64,000 nucleotides of DNA from Colwellia sp. 39_35_sub15_T18 (lineage in GTDB: Bacteria; Pseudomonadota; Gammaproteobacteria; Enterobacterales; Alteromonadaceae): positions 94,464 to 158,463 of the forward strand of contig MAAE01000028.1 in assembly GCA_002162675.1 (NCBI GenBank), read 5' to 3'. A program made the translations under genes and the position numbers. Of the stretch, positions 17,764-26,326 are shown piece after piece (position 1 is the stretch's first letter; the number at the start of each line of letters is the position of its first letter). The notes beneath the pieces were generated by a model that made no database searches, was not told where the DNA came from, and saw only the letters and a program-made list of their open reading frames with translations.

Positions 17764-18315
17764 TTAGGCTTTGAAGTAATCAACCGCCAACATTAAGGCC
17801 GCAATACTTCGTGCTTCTTTAAAATCACTTTGTTGCAATAAGTGTTTATAATCACTTATCGGCCATGGCACCACTTCTAACGGCTCAGGCTCATCACCCA
17901 CCAATTTAGCTGAGTATAAGTGCGTGGCAATAAAAACATCCATTTTGGCGTTGAAAAAAGCAGGGGCCATCATCATTTGAGAAATATGCTGCAAGTGTTC
18001 ACTGCCATAAAATATTTCTTCTTGAAGCTCACGATTTGCCGCTTGCTCGGGTGTTTCTCCAGGGTCAATTAAGCCCTTGGGAAAGCCCAACTCATAACTA
18101 TGAGTACCGGCACAATATTCTCGCACTAATAATAAGGTCTGTTCATCAAGCATAGGCACTATCATAACCGCACCACGACCTGAGCCAACCATGCGTTCAT
18201 ATTGGCGCTGCTCACCATTGCTAAAAGTTAAATCAAGCTGTTCAATCGCAAATAAACGACTACTGGCCACTTGTTTTTGACCCTTGATTTGGGGTAATTG
18301 TTGTTTCCCTGACAT
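17764..18315 (-). CDS. nudE: ADP-ribose/NADH-type Nudix hydrolase NudE
   Basis: NudE hydrolyses ADP-ribose, NADH and Ap3A-like compounds. The 183-residue length and overall sequence match E. coli NudE, including GDEPEPL and FNAKMDVFIA. The Nudix box reads GLIDPGETPEQAANRELQEE, then IFYG. The canonical box ends EExGU; here the Gly is Phe (about residue 102). The metal-binding REL and EE residues are kept, so activity is likely but could be altered. yrfG is divergent from it, as around the enterobacterial nudE-yrfG locus. Confidence 0.92.
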   Translation of the reverse strand: MSGKQQLPQIKGQKQVASSRLFAIEQLDLTFSNGEQRQYERMVGSGRGAVMIVPMLDEQTLLLVREYCAGTHSYELGFPKGLIDPGETPEQAANRELQEEIFYGSEHLQHISQMMMAPAFFNAKMDVFIATHLYSAKLVGDEPEPLEVVPWPISDYKHLLQQSDFKEARSIAALMLAVDYFKA

Positions 18316-18382
18316 AAGCTTGCATATTTCATTCTACATAGCGTTATAATGACATGATAAATAGCCACTATGGAACCTCTAA

Positions 18383-19063
18383 ATGCTTAATTGGTCAGAA
18401 ATTTCTACTGTTTTACTCGACATGGACGGTACTATCTTAGATTTACACTTTGATAGCCATTTTTGGTTAGAGCATTTTCCTGTACGTTACGCAGAGAAGC
18501 ATGGCGTAACCGTAGCAGAAGCTAAGCAAAAACTGATCGGCCATTATCAAGAGCTCACCGGAACTATTGAATGGTATTGTTTAGACTATTGGACTGAGTT
18601 CACCCAAATGCCCATTGCACTGATGAAGCGCGAAGTGCAACATTTAATTCAATTACGTCAAGATGCCGATGAATTTTTAACCGCCCTTAAACAAAGTGGC
18701 CGAGAAGTTATTTTAGTCACTAATGCTCACCCTGATGCCTTATCACTAAAAATTGAGCGCACTCAATTAGATAAATATTTTGATGTTCTATACTCAACCC
18801 ATGAGTTTGGCGTGGTGAAAGAGTCGCAATTACTCTGGCAAAAACTACAAGCGAAACAAGGCTTTGAATTAGAGAGCACCTTATTTGTTGATGACAGCTT
18901 ACCGGTATTACAATCGGCTAAAAAATACGGCATTAAACATATCTTAGCGGTAGAAAATCCTGATAGTAAAAAGCCAGCAAACACCTTTACTGACTTTACA
19001 TCTATCTCTGACTATCGCCTGTTAACTAAAGATATTTTGGCTAACCCGGTGAATAGTAATTAA
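18383..19063 (+). CDS. yrfG: GMP/IMP nucleotidase YrfG (HAD family)
   Basis: YrfG is a cytoplasmic HAD phosphatase that dephosphorylates purine mononucleotides. The 226-residue protein has HAD motif I LLDMDGTILDL (about 11-21), motif II VTNAH, and motif III/IV region KESQLLW with LFVDDSLPVL. The family-specific cap segment HFDSHFWLEHFP is conserved. In E. coli yrfG is directly followed by hslR and hslO; here about 18 kb of nitrate and secretion genes separate them. Confidence 0.9.
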   Translation: MLNWSEISTVLLDMDGTILDLHFDSHFWLEHFPVRYAEKHGVTVAEAKQKLIGHYQELTGTIEWYCLDYWTEFTQMPIALMKREVQHLIQLRQDADEFLTALKQSGREVILVTNAHPDALSLKIERTQLDKYFDVLYSTHEFGVVKESQLLWQKLQAKQGFELESTLFVDDSLPVLQSAKKYGIKHILAVENPDSKKPANTFTDFTSISDYRLLTKDILANPVNSN

Positions 19064-19100
19064 CCTAAAAAGACTAACCTAAAAAATTACATTAACTAGG

Positions 19101-20306
19101 CTAAAACTTAACATTGGTCCATAGCCATATTTTATCGGTATCGACTTTACCGGCGCCGACATCACCAGCAGAGTATGAAGCGAATTTAATGCCTGCTGAG
19201 TAGTTTTTAGTAAAGCTTTTTGTATATAGCGCATTTATTTCTGAGCCTAAATCATCAACCGTTAATGATGCTTCATCTGCGTCAAACTTATGATAAATCA
19301 ATGCCCATTTTCCGCCAGCGAGTTTACCCCCAACACTGGCATATAAATCAGCTAAGCCTTCTTTCGGCGTTGCTAAGAATTGATCTGACCAACCATTGAA
19401 TTTATGTAATGTTGCCAGCGGCGTAGCAAAACCATACATACCGTCATCAGAGCCTAATAATTCGTAGCCTACTTTAACGCCAACACCAGAAAAAGCAGTA
19501 CTGATTTCAGCAGAAATATAATCAGCTGAATAAGATGTTGTTAGACTATCCGCGTCTTGCTGTGCGTACTCTAAGTTATACTTTATTTTCTGCTTACCAA
19601 ATTCAGTTGCACCATTAAAACGGAGACCGAAAGTGTCTAGACCATTGTCAGTACTATTATCCACCTCTAATATATATCCGTAAGCGGTAATAGTGCCCGC
19701 AGAGGTTTTATAAGCCGCATTAATTAAGTGATCATTTGAGTCTATATCTTTTGCTTCTGCAAAAATTCTATTACGTTTAGTAATATAGCCGTATTGTAAA
19801 TTTAAGTTTTCAATCGGCTGATACGCAAGCGTGACACCATCAAATGTTTGCCTGTCTTGACGCCAGCCAACGTGTCCGACAAAGCGGTGATTATCCATAG
19901 TGATCACTTGACGACCCATTTTTAGCAAAAATGATTTTTGCTTATACTGCAGTAATAATTGATCGAGCTCGGTCGTTTCAGGGTCGGCTATCACTGAATA
20001 ATCGGTATTTTTACCGACGGTATTATTATAATCATCAACGCCAAGTACCGTGCGCGAGTCTTCAAATTCAGCTAACGCCGAAAAGCCATCTACGCTACCC
20101 GTAGCATAAGTTAAACGAGTCCGTACTGTCAGCGCATCAGAGTCTTTAAGTGCATTGTCTTGATCGACACTTTCGTATCGCAAGTTGACATTAACCTTAG
20201 TTTTACCCTTGACCAGTGCTTCAGTGATTGAATCAGCAAAGGCCAGCGATGAACAATTTCCTGCCAAGGCGATAGCTAGACATAAAGTAATTTTCTTAAC
20301 TCTCAT
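19101..20306 (-). CDS. Outer-membrane porin, alginate-export/OprD-like
   Basis: The protein has 401 residues with a signal peptide (about 1-24). It continues as an amphipathic beta-barrel with many alternating strands and ends in Phe (WTNVKF), as outer-membrane barrels do. The segment KMGRQVITMDNHRFVGHVGWRQDRQTFDGVTLAY resembles the alginate-export porin family. Its position after nrtC suggests a role in anion or nutrient entry, but substrate cannot be read from the sequence. A run of TTTTAG hexamers lies just upstream of the ribosome site (AAAGGGAAA) and might vary expression. Confidence 0.8.
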   Translation of the reverse strand: MRVKKITLCLAIALAGNCSSLAFADSITEALVKGKTKVNVNLRYESVDQDNALKDSDALTVRTRLTYATGSVDGFSALAEFEDSRTVLGVDDYNNTVGKNTDYSVIADPETTELDQLLLQYKQKSFLLKMGRQVITMDNHRFVGHVGWRQDRQTFDGVTLAYQPIENLNLQYGYITKRNRIFAEAKDIDSNDHLINAAYKTSAGTITAYGYILEVDNSTDNGLDTFGLRFNGATEFGKQKIKYNLEYAQQDADSLTTSYSADYISAEISTAFSGVGVKVGYELLGSDDGMYGFATPLATLHKFNGWSDQFLATPKEGLADLYASVGGKLAGGKWALIYHKFDADEASLTVDDLGSEINALYTKSFTKNYSAGIKFASYSAGDVGAGKVDTDKIWLWTNVKF

Positions 20307-20326
20307 AGATTTATTTCCCTTTCATG

Positions 20327-20360
20327 TTTTAGTTTTAGTTTTAGTTTTAGTTTTAGTTTT
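20327..20360. repeat. TTTTAG hexamer tandem repeat in the porin upstream region
   Basis: Five complete TTTTAG units plus TTTT (34 bases) lie 21 bases upstream of the porin start codon. Hexamer tracts can change length by slippage and thereby alter promoter or leader spacing without a frameshift. Confidence 0.85.
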
Positions 20361-20367
20361 GTAACGG

Positions 20368-20458
20368 TTCACCACCGAGCCGCGATGCTCACAGAGGGCT
20401 CTTCGAGCCTACACAGAGACTTTGTAATTCCCGGTGTAGTGCGTTCTCTCTGTGGTAC
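20368..20458 (+). repeat. MITE-like repeat, full copy (TTYACCAC family)
   Basis: The ends are TTCACCACCGAG and CTCTGTGGTACAT, and the second is close to the reverse complement of the first. The middle holds GGCTCTTCGAGCC, an internal hairpin. The element lies between nrtC and the porin gene and may separate their transcription. Confidence 0.75.
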
Positions 20459-20553
20459 ATATTTCTAAGCTGAATAAATACTTAATTTTTAACTCTTTTA
20501 ACTCTTTTAATAAAAGTAGGCTAAATAGATGAAATAACTAATATTTTACCCCG

Positions 20554-21444
20554 CTATTTTTCATTGACCGACTTTTTAAGTGTCGACGGAGCAACGTTGG
20601 CTTTAGTGCTTATGTTTTCTACCTTTCTCTGTTTTTCATATAAAAAGGTCAATACGTCAGAGCGAAGACGGTTATATTCAAGATCTTTAGCAAGGGATAA
20701 GCGATTACGAGGCCGCTCTAGTTCTACCTCAAGAATTTCGCCAATAGTGGCTTCGGGGCCATTGGTCATCATAACGATGCGATCAGATAACAGTACCGCT
20801 TCATCAACATCATGAGTGATCATGATCACGGTATTATTCAACTCATTTTGAATTTCCATTAATGAGTCTTGCATGTGGGCACGCGTTAATGCATCAAGAG
20901 CGCCAAAGGGTTCATCCATTAATAAAACTTCTGGCTGCATCGCTAGTGCTCGCGCAATACCAACACGCTGTTTCATACCACCCGATATTTCATCGGGACG
21001 TTTGTGCATGGCATGATCCATGTGAACAAGCTTTAAATTATATTCAATCCACTCTTTCATTTCGCCTTTTGACATGGTGTTGTTGAACACTTGCTTTACC
21101 GCTAATTCAACATTTTGATATGACGTTAACCAAGGTAATAACGAATGATTTTGAAAAACCACCGCACGCTCTGGACCTGGTTCATTGACCTCTTTATTCT
21201 TGAGTAGAATGCCGCCTTTGGTTGCTTGATAAAGACCGGCAACAATATTGAGCACCGTTGATTTACCACAACCTGAATGACCAATAAGTGAAATAAACTC
21301 CCCTTTTTCAATTTGTAAATCCACTTCTTTTAACGCGGTAAACCCGCCAGTAGGCGTAGGAAAAACCATATCGATATGACTAATATCTAAAAATGCTTTT
21401 TTAGCATTATTCGTTGCTGCGGTTACTGTACTAGTTAAATTCAT
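20554..21444 (-). CDS. nrtC: Nitrate ABC transporter ATP-binding protein
   Basis: The protein has 296 residues with a single ABC cassette. Walker A is GHSGCGKST, the signature EISGGMKQRVGIARALA, Walker B LLMDEPFGALD, and the switch His is in ITHDVDEA. Strong similarity to NrtC/NrtD/SsuB-type ATPases, combined with the neighbours, supports nitrate/nitrite import; it lacks the extra C-terminal regulatory domain of cyanobacterial NrtC, so it is NrtD-like in layout. The ATG at 21444 has AAGGAC upstream. An upstream in-frame ATG at 21513 would overlap nrtB by 59 bases and add an unrelated Cys-rich stretch. Confidence 0.88.
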   Translation of the reverse strand: MNLTSTVTAATNNAKKAFLDISHIDMVFPTPTGGFTALKEVDLQIEKGEFISLIGHSGCGKSTVLNIVAGLYQATKGGILLKNKEVNEPGPERAVVFQNHSLLPWLTSYQNVELAVKQVFNNTMSKGEMKEWIEYNLKLVHMDHAMHKRPDEISGGMKQRVGIARALAMQPEVLLMDEPFGALDALTRAHMQDSLMEIQNELNNTVIMITHDVDEAVLLSDRIVMMTNGPEATIGEILEVELERPRNRLSLAKDLEYNRLRSDVLTFLYEKQRKVENISTKANVAPSTLKKSVNEK

Positions 21445-21454
21445 TGTAATGTCC

Positions 21455-22453
21455 TTAAACGCTAACGCTTGATTTGTTCCAAGATACTTTTCGTTGCAAT
21501 TGCAGCATGCCACGGTCTAATAAAAATCCGATGAAACCAATAACAACCACCGCAGCCATTATTCTGGCAAGCGAGTCTGAGCTACCATTTTGGAATTCAT
21601 CCCAAACGAACTTGCCTAAACCGGGGTTTTGCGCCAGCATTTCAGCGGCAATAAGCACCATCCACGCAACACTGAACGATAAGCGCATGCCGGTAAAAAT
21701 CATCGGGATTGACGCCGGTAAGACGATTTTTTTAATATGTGTGAATGTTGATAGTCGCAACACTTTACTGACATTGAGTAAATCGCTGTCGATTGACGAC
21801 ACGCCAATAGAGGTATTGATAACCATGGGCCACAAGCTACAAAGACTCACGGTGATCATTGAAGTTAAAAAAGATTTTGACACCATAGGATCATCAGAAA
21901 CATAAAGCGCACTCACCACCATAGTCACCAGTGGTAACCAAGCTAAAGGGGAAACCGGCTTAAATATTTGCACAATGGGATTAAATGAGGCATTCAAGCG
22001 TTTATTTAATCCCATCCAAATACCCAAAGGAATCGCTATCATTGCCGCCACTAAGAAACCACAAGTGACAGTAATCAAACTGGTAATTATTTGATCTAAA
22101 AACGTTTCCTTACCTGTATAAGCTCTGATTTTAGTTACATATTGTGGATTTTTTGCCAGTTTAGCGGCATTGCGTTTATCTTGGCGCTGATAAAAAGCCT
22201 CCGCTTTGTCTCGCTCGGCCACATGCTCGCTGTACAGTGAAGAAAATTGTTTAACAACAGCATTCGGCCCAGGAAATTCTCCTAACGAGGTATGAATACT
22301 CTGCGCGGCAATTGACCACAAAAATACAAATATTGTTATGCCGATCACAGGGAGCAACATTGCATTAGTGATTTTACTTAAGGTACTTTTAAAAACTTTC
22401 AACATTTTTTCAGTCATCGTTGAACGATTCATATTTACTGCTGTTGAACTCAT
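21455..22453 (-). CDS. nrtB: Nitrate ABC transporter permease
   Basis: The protein has 332 residues with about six membrane helices. The first is near 33-53, then a long periplasmic loop to about 115, then the BPD_transp_1 core ending near the C-terminus. The permease EAA-like loop reads SKVLRLSTFTHIKKIVLPASIPMIFTGMR. The long loop after the first helix is typical of NrtB-type permeases. It is the membrane channel for the NrtA-bound anion, energised by the ATPase encoded just downstream. Confidence 0.9.
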   Translation of the reverse strand: MSSTAVNMNRSTMTEKMLKVFKSTLSKITNAMLLPVIGITIFVFLWSIAAQSIHTSLGEFPGPNAVVKQFSSLYSEHVAERDKAEAFYQRQDKRNAAKLAKNPQYVTKIRAYTGKETFLDQIITSLITVTCGFLVAAMIAIPLGIWMGLNKRLNASFNPIVQIFKPVSPLAWLPLVTMVVSALYVSDDPMVSKSFLTSMITVSLCSLWPMVINTSIGVSSIDSDLLNVSKVLRLSTFTHIKKIVLPASIPMIFTGMRLSFSVAWMVLIAAEMLAQNPGLGKFVWDEFQNGSSDSLARIMAAVVVIGFIGFLLDRGMLQLQRKVSWNKSSVSV

Positions 22454-22492
22454 TTTTTATTCCTTCTTAGTGCAAGCTTTTGGCTATAAAGC

Positions 22493-23878
22493 TTAAAGCT
22501 TATCGCCCTGTTTAAGACCAATTTCAAATTTTTCTAAATAGGCATTAGGGTGGTTTCCGTCGTAAACAATGTCATCAATAAAATGCTGTTGCGGCGCCTT
22601 AAAGCCTGTTTCTTTAGCAAAATCAGGAAATTCATTGGCCGGAATTAATTTATCGGCAATCAATGACTGTGCCGCTTTAACATAAATGTCTGGACGATAT
22701 ACTTTCGCAGCCAAATCTTTGTACCATTGATCGCTTTTATCGTCTGATATTTGTCCCCAACGGCGCATTTGTGTTAAATACCAAATAGCATCTGAGTAGT
22801 AAGGATAGGTGGCGTTATATCTGAAAAACACGTTAAAGTCTGGCACAGCACGTTTATCACCCTTTTCATACTCAAAAGTTCCGGTCATTGAGTTAGCAAT
22901 AACGTCATAATCTGCACCTACATAGTTAGATTGAGATAATATTTTTACGGCAGCTGGGCGATTGGCGTTATTGTTATCGTCTAACCATTTAGCGGCGCGA
23001 ATCAATGCCCGAGTTAAACGTATGGTTGTATTAGGATACTGCTTGGCAAATTTAGCAGTGATACCAAAAACTTTTTCAGGATTGTCTTTCCAAATTTCAT
23101 AGTCAGTGACAACAGGGACACCAATATTTTTAAATACTGCCTGTTGGTTCCACGGTTCACCAACACAATAACCGTGAATAGTGCCCGCTTCCATCGTTGA
23201 TGGCATTTGCGGTGGCGGTGTTACCGAAAGCAGTGCCTCGGCATCAATTTGCCCTGACGTGTCTCCTTTGTGTGGCGCATAATACCCAGGATGAATACCG
23301 CCAGCGGCTAACCAATAACGTAATTCATAGTTATGCGTTGACACTGGAAATACCATGCCCATTTTAAAAGGTTTACCATCGGAATTTAGTTTTTCAATCA
23401 CAGGCTTTAGTGAATCGGCTTTTATCGGGTGAACGGGTCGACCATCTGTCATTTTAGGAATGTTAGGCTTCATTTTCTGCCAAATATCATTCGATACGGT
23501 GATAGCGTTACCGTTTAAGTCCATTGAAAATGGCGTAATAATATCGGCTTTAGTACCATAACCCATGGTAGCCGCAATAGGTTGCCCCGCTAGCATGTGA
23601 GCACCATCTAAGCTGCCATCAATAACGCCATTGAGCAGAACTTTCCAGTTAGCCTGAGCTTCAATGGTGACATACAAACCTTCATCTTCGAAGTAACCAT
23701 TTTCATAAGCAATGGCAATAGGTGCCATGTCCGTCAATTTAATAAAGCCAAACTTTAGCTCTTCTTTTTCAGGTTCGCCAAGCGCTTCACTATGAGCAGC
23801 ATTGGTGACTGACAGTGTCATAGCCACAGTCAGTGAAACATTCTTCAAAGTTGAGGTTATTGATTTTTTCCAATTCAT
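22493..23878 (-). CDS. nrtA: Nitrate ABC transporter substrate-binding protein
   Basis: The protein has 461 residues with a Sec signal peptide (about 1-31) and an NMT1/NrtA-like periplasmic binding fold. Blocks such as [43 protein letters not shown] and [16 protein letters not shown] are characteristic of NrtA. The signal peptide distinguishes it from NasS, the cytoplasmic nitrate sensor of the same fold. It is the first gene of nrtABC and carries a 200-base leader with an ANTAR-binding RNA and terminator. The ribosome site GAAGGA is just after that terminator. Confidence 0.92.
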   Translation of the reverse strand: MNWKKSITSTLKNVSLTVAMTLSVTNAAHSEALGEPEKEELKFGFIKLTDMAPIAIAYENGYFEDEGLYVTIEAQANWKVLLNGVIDGSLDGAHMLAGQPIAATMGYGTKADIITPFSMDLNGNAITVSNDIWQKMKPNIPKMTDGRPVHPIKADSLKPVIEKLNSDGKPFKMGMVFPVSTHNYELRYWLAAGGIHPGYYAPHKGDTSGQIDAEALLSVTPPPQMPSTMEAGTIHGYCVGEPWNQQAVFKNIGVPVVTDYEIWKDNPEKVFGITAKFAKQYPNTTIRLTRALIRAAKWLDDNNNANRPAAVKILSQSNYVGADYDVIANSMTGTFEYEKGDKRAVPDFNVFFRYNATYPYYSDAIWYLTQMRRWGQISDDKSDQWYKDLAAKVYRPDIYVKAAQSLIADKLIPANEFPDFAKETGFKAPQQHFIDDIVYDGNHPNAYLEKFEIGLKQGDKL

Positions 23879-23912
23879 TATTAAATCCTTCAGTTAATCT
23901 ATAAAAAATTCC

Positions 23913-23963
23913 AAAAAAAAACGCTCACTAATAAATAACCATTAGGTTATTTATTAGTGAGCG
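23913..23963 (-). terminator. Leader terminator upstream of nrtA
   Basis: A perfect 19-bp stem (CGCTCACTAATAAATAACC with its complement) and a TAAT loop are followed by nine U. It sits between the promoter and the nrtA start, so it attenuates the operon rather than ending a gene. TAGTGA just after P2 could pair with TCACTA in the terminator's left arm as a short antiterminator. Confidence 0.92.
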
Positions 23964-24003
23964 CCATTGCTCATATAATTCAAGGCCTAAGCCTGTCACT
24001 ATG

Positions 24004-24023
24004 CTGTAGCTTCGTTGCTACAG
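24004..24023 (-). ncRNA. ANTAR-target hairpin P2
   Basis: CTGTAGC pairs with GCTACAG (7 bp) around the loop AACGAA, again with A1 and G4. It follows P1 after 15 bases, a normal linker length for the two-hairpin ANTAR target. Confidence 0.82.
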
Positions 24024-24038
24024 ATTTTATTTAACTAC

Positions 24039-24058
24039 TTTTATCGCCGTTGATAAAA
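24039..24058 (-). ncRNA. ANTAR-target hairpin P1
   Basis: On the minus strand TTTTATC pairs with GATAAAA (7 bp) around the six-base loop AACGGC. A at loop position 1 and G at position 4 are the two invariant bases of ANTAR-binding hairpins. Confidence 0.8.
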
Positions 24059-24087
24059 ATATAAAGTCTTTTAACTATAATTACATT

Positions 24088-24105
24088 ATGCAAATAACAT
24101 GCCAA
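24088..24105 (-). promoter_or_regulatory. Sigma-54 promoter of nrtABC
   Basis: TTGGCATGTTATTTGCAT matches the RpoN consensus TTGGCACG-N4-TTGCAT with one difference in the -24 block. GG and GC are exactly ten bases apart. The predicted start is near 24078. TGCAC half-sites at 24168-24172 and 24187-24191 lie about 90-114 bases upstream, where NtrC usually binds. Confidence 0.8.
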
Positions 24106-24212
24106 CACTTAAGTCACTGATTTAAATGAAATTTTATTAAAATATAAGTCTGTATTTTTATTTCATTTGCACGAGTAAAACAGTAATGCACCAAAATAAC
24201 TCAAGCTCGCTA

Positions 24213-24860
24213 CTAAGATAATAGCTCACAAACATCAATAATATTTTTAGCTACTTCCGCCAAAGGAGCACCCTGATCCATCGCCATTTTCCTGAGCGTG
24301 CCATAAGCCTCATTTTCATCTACTTTCTTCTGTTGCATTATGTAGCCTTTTGCTCTTTCAATTAACTTCCTTGCTTCTAATTGTGTTTTAGCTTGTTTCA
24401 ATTCATTGCGTAACCTTTGTACTTCTTTAAAACGTTCATTAGCTACTGAAATAATGCTATTGATCCGCTGAGGTAGAATTTCATGAACGACATAGGCACT
24501 AACACCTGCTTTTATTGCGTTTTGAATAACATTAGGAGAGTCGTGCTCGGCAAAAATGATAATAGGCAAAGGCAACATTTGATTTATTTCTGCAAGATCT
24601 TTGAGTATTTTATCACTCGGTAAGTCTGTCGCTAATATTAAAATATCAGGATTACACAATTCAATTTGAGTGATAATGTTGTCATCGAATGACAGGTGTT
24701 TACTGACTTGATAGCTGAAATCAATCAGGGCTTTTTTTAACGGTGATCTGTTTACTTTTTTATCTTCAATTAACAGCACCGAAAGATTGCTACTTTTAGC
24801 TGAACCGCCCTGCTCATAATTCAAGCGTGATTTTTTAATAGATTTATTGATCGCACCCAT
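24213..24860 (-). CDS. nasT: ANTAR-domain antiterminator NasT
   Basis: The protein has 215 residues with a receiver-like domain (about 25-145), a short coiled coil, and an ANTAR RNA-binding domain (about 155-212: RKLIERAKGYIMQQKKVDENEAYGTLRKMAMDQG). NasT binds two-hairpin leaders and prevents termination when nitrate or nitrite is present. The position of the receiver phosphoacceptor Asp is Ala (about 77, in DILILATDLP), so it is not regulated by phosphorylation; in known systems NasS sequesters NasT instead. No nasS is present here. The N-terminus is about 20 residues longer than usual. The target RNA lies in the gap immediately downstream. Confidence 0.9.
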   Translation of the reverse strand: MGAINKSIKKSRLNYEQGGSAKSSNLSVLLIEDKKVNRSPLKKALIDFSYQVSKHLSFDDNIITQIELCNPDILILATDLPSDKILKDLAEINQMLPLPIIIFAEHDSPNVIQNAIKAGVSAYVVHEILPQRINSIISVANERFKEVQRLRNELKQAKTQLEARKLIERAKGYIMQQKKVDENEAYGTLRKMAMDQGAPLAEVAKNIIDVCELLS

Positions 24861-24910
24861 TGCTTTATTAACCTATTTAGTGTGTTTTTTAATTATTCTT
24901 TAATTAAAAA

Positions 24911-24927
24911 AGCAAAATACAAGCCAA
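24911..24927 (-). promoter_or_regulatory. Sigma-54-type promoter of nasT
   Basis: TTGGCTTGTATTTTGCT has GG and GC ten bases apart and TTGC at -12. The predicted start is near 24900, 40 bases before the nasT ATG. GCACTAAAGTAGCGC at 25009-25023, close to the NtrC site GCACYANNNTGGTGC, lies about 115 bases upstream of it. Confidence 0.65.
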
Positions 24928-25034
24928 TATTTTTAAGTAACAATTTCAACAACTTAAACTTTGATTTTATATTTTATTGCACCAGAGAAAATATATTAAA
25001 ATAAAAGAGCACTAAAGTAGCGCGAGCCAGTCAA

Positions 25035-25784
25035 CTAAAAAGACAAACGATATCTTCCTTGGTTATCTTTTCGGCCTAAAAATGGCAAGGCATCGTTAAG
25101 CGCTTTAGGGAATTTAGCACCCGGTTGTAAATAGCCCGTGCCCGAGATTTTGCCTCCTTGGCGTACATAAGCACTAAAAGTTAGTCCTAAGTCATTTTTA
25201 GGCGATACCAGTAAGGCTAACGCGCCATCTTCACAGCTAATAACAGCACTAAAGCGACCGAGCTTAATATTTTGCTCTAAGGCCACCACCCCTGCTTTTG
25301 ACCAGTTAACCTCGCCTTTTGCCGTTAAGCATTGGTTATTCTGCAAGTTAAAACTAGCTTCGCTTATTTCTAGTGCCACTTCACCTTGTGCTGACAGTGG
25401 CAAAGGTAAGGTTAGTTGTTGGGCAACTTCATTAGCTCTAACAAATATGGCTAAATCGGTAACAACAGCTTCCTCACTAGAAATTGATAACACTAACTGT
25501 CCTTCTGCGCCAGACAATAAAGGATCACCAAAAGTAATATTAAGCTTGGGAATTAAGGTAAATAATGACCAAAAGCTTAACTGCACATCAATCTGTTCAA
25601 CCAGCAGTTCACCAACAACAAGCTGGCTAATACGAGTTTGCCACAGCGTACCTTGCACTCCTGATAAGGCAATTTGCTTAGGTAAGGTTATTTGCTTTAA
25701 CACCACGGCACTAGGCAGAGTGACGATTAAAAACACTAAATAGCTTAGTAAAAAAATTGCTGCGATAGCAAACTTCTTTTTCAT
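25035..25784 (-). CDS. gspN: Type II secretion protein N
   Basis: The protein has 249 residues. One N-terminal membrane anchor (about 5-24) is followed by a beta-rich periplasmic domain with the GspN pattern (ITLPKQIALSGVQGTLWQTRISQL near residues 32-55). Its exact role in secretion is uncertain and it is absent from some systems. It is the last gene of the operon, 56 bases after gspM. Confidence 0.88.
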   Translation of the reverse strand: MKKKFAIAAIFLLSYLVFLIVTLPSAVVLKQITLPKQIALSGVQGTLWQTRISQLVVGELLVEQIDVQLSFWSLFTLIPKLNITFGDPLLSGAEGQLVLSISSEEAVVTDLAIFVRANEVAQQLTLPLPLSAQGEVALEISEASFNLQNNQCLTAKGEVNWSKAGVVALEQNIKLGRFSAVISCEDGALALLVSPKNDLGLTFSAYVRQGGKISGTGYLQPGAKFPKALNDALPFLGRKDNQGRYRLSF

Positions 25785-25840
25785 TTATTTCTCTATGTTA
25801 TTTCATTAATTAAAAAGGACAGGTAATATTCATTTAAACG

Positions 25841-26326
25841 TTATTGTTTAGTTAGTTGTAAGCGACGCACACGTACTTCGCCAGCTTTATCACTACTTGC
25901 TAAATCTATCGCTTGCACTTGCAAACCTTCGTTATTGGCTAAGTGTTCTAACCAAAACAGCAATTGTGTAAAGGGCGCAGTATCAAGCCAGACTTGCAAG
26001 CTTTCACCTTGAGGCTGCATTCGAGTAATGTTGAGTTGATATTGATTAGCGGTACGATTAATAATACTTGATAAGCTAGCCGAGGTTTTTTTACCTGAAC
26101 CATTTGGTTTAATTGCTTGATAACGTGCTACATTTTCATCAACCCAAGTTAATAGCGCTTGCCTACTGACGAGTTTTTTTTCGGTGTTAGCTAAGTTGGT
26201 ATTGAGTGGCTGCCATAGCAAGGTATAAAGTAGCAACACCATGACTGCAGAGCCCAAAGCCAGCACTAGGCGTTGTTCGCGAACATTAAGTTGCTGCCAC
26301 CATTGTTTAATTGATGATTGATCCAT
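25841..26326 (-). CDS. gspM: Type II secretion inner-membrane protein M
   Basis: The protein has 161 residues. A short cytoplasmic N-terminus with WWQQLNVREQRLVLAL and a single membrane helix (about 20-39) precede a periplasmic ferredoxin-like domain. It pairs with GspL to form the inner-membrane platform. Its start overlaps the gspL stop by one base. Confidence 0.9.
   Translation of the reverse strand: MDQSSIKQWWQQLNVREQRLVLALGSAVMVLLLYTLLWQPLNTNLANTEKKLVSRQALLTWVDENVARYQAIKPNGSGKKTSASLSSIINRTANQYQLNITRMQPQGESLQVWLDTAPFTQLLFWLEHLANNEGLQVQAIDLASSDKAGEVRVRRLQLTKQ

Larger units (their letters stand above)
23879..24212 (-). promoter_or_regulatory. nrtA upstream region: sigma-54 promoter plus attenuated leader
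   Basis: This 334-base gap has no coding sequence. In transcription order (minus strand) it holds TGCAC half-sites for an NtrC-type activator, a sigma-54 promoter at 24105-24088, two hexaloop hairpins, an intrinsic terminator and the nrtA ribosome site. The parts are listed separately. Confidence 0.85.
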
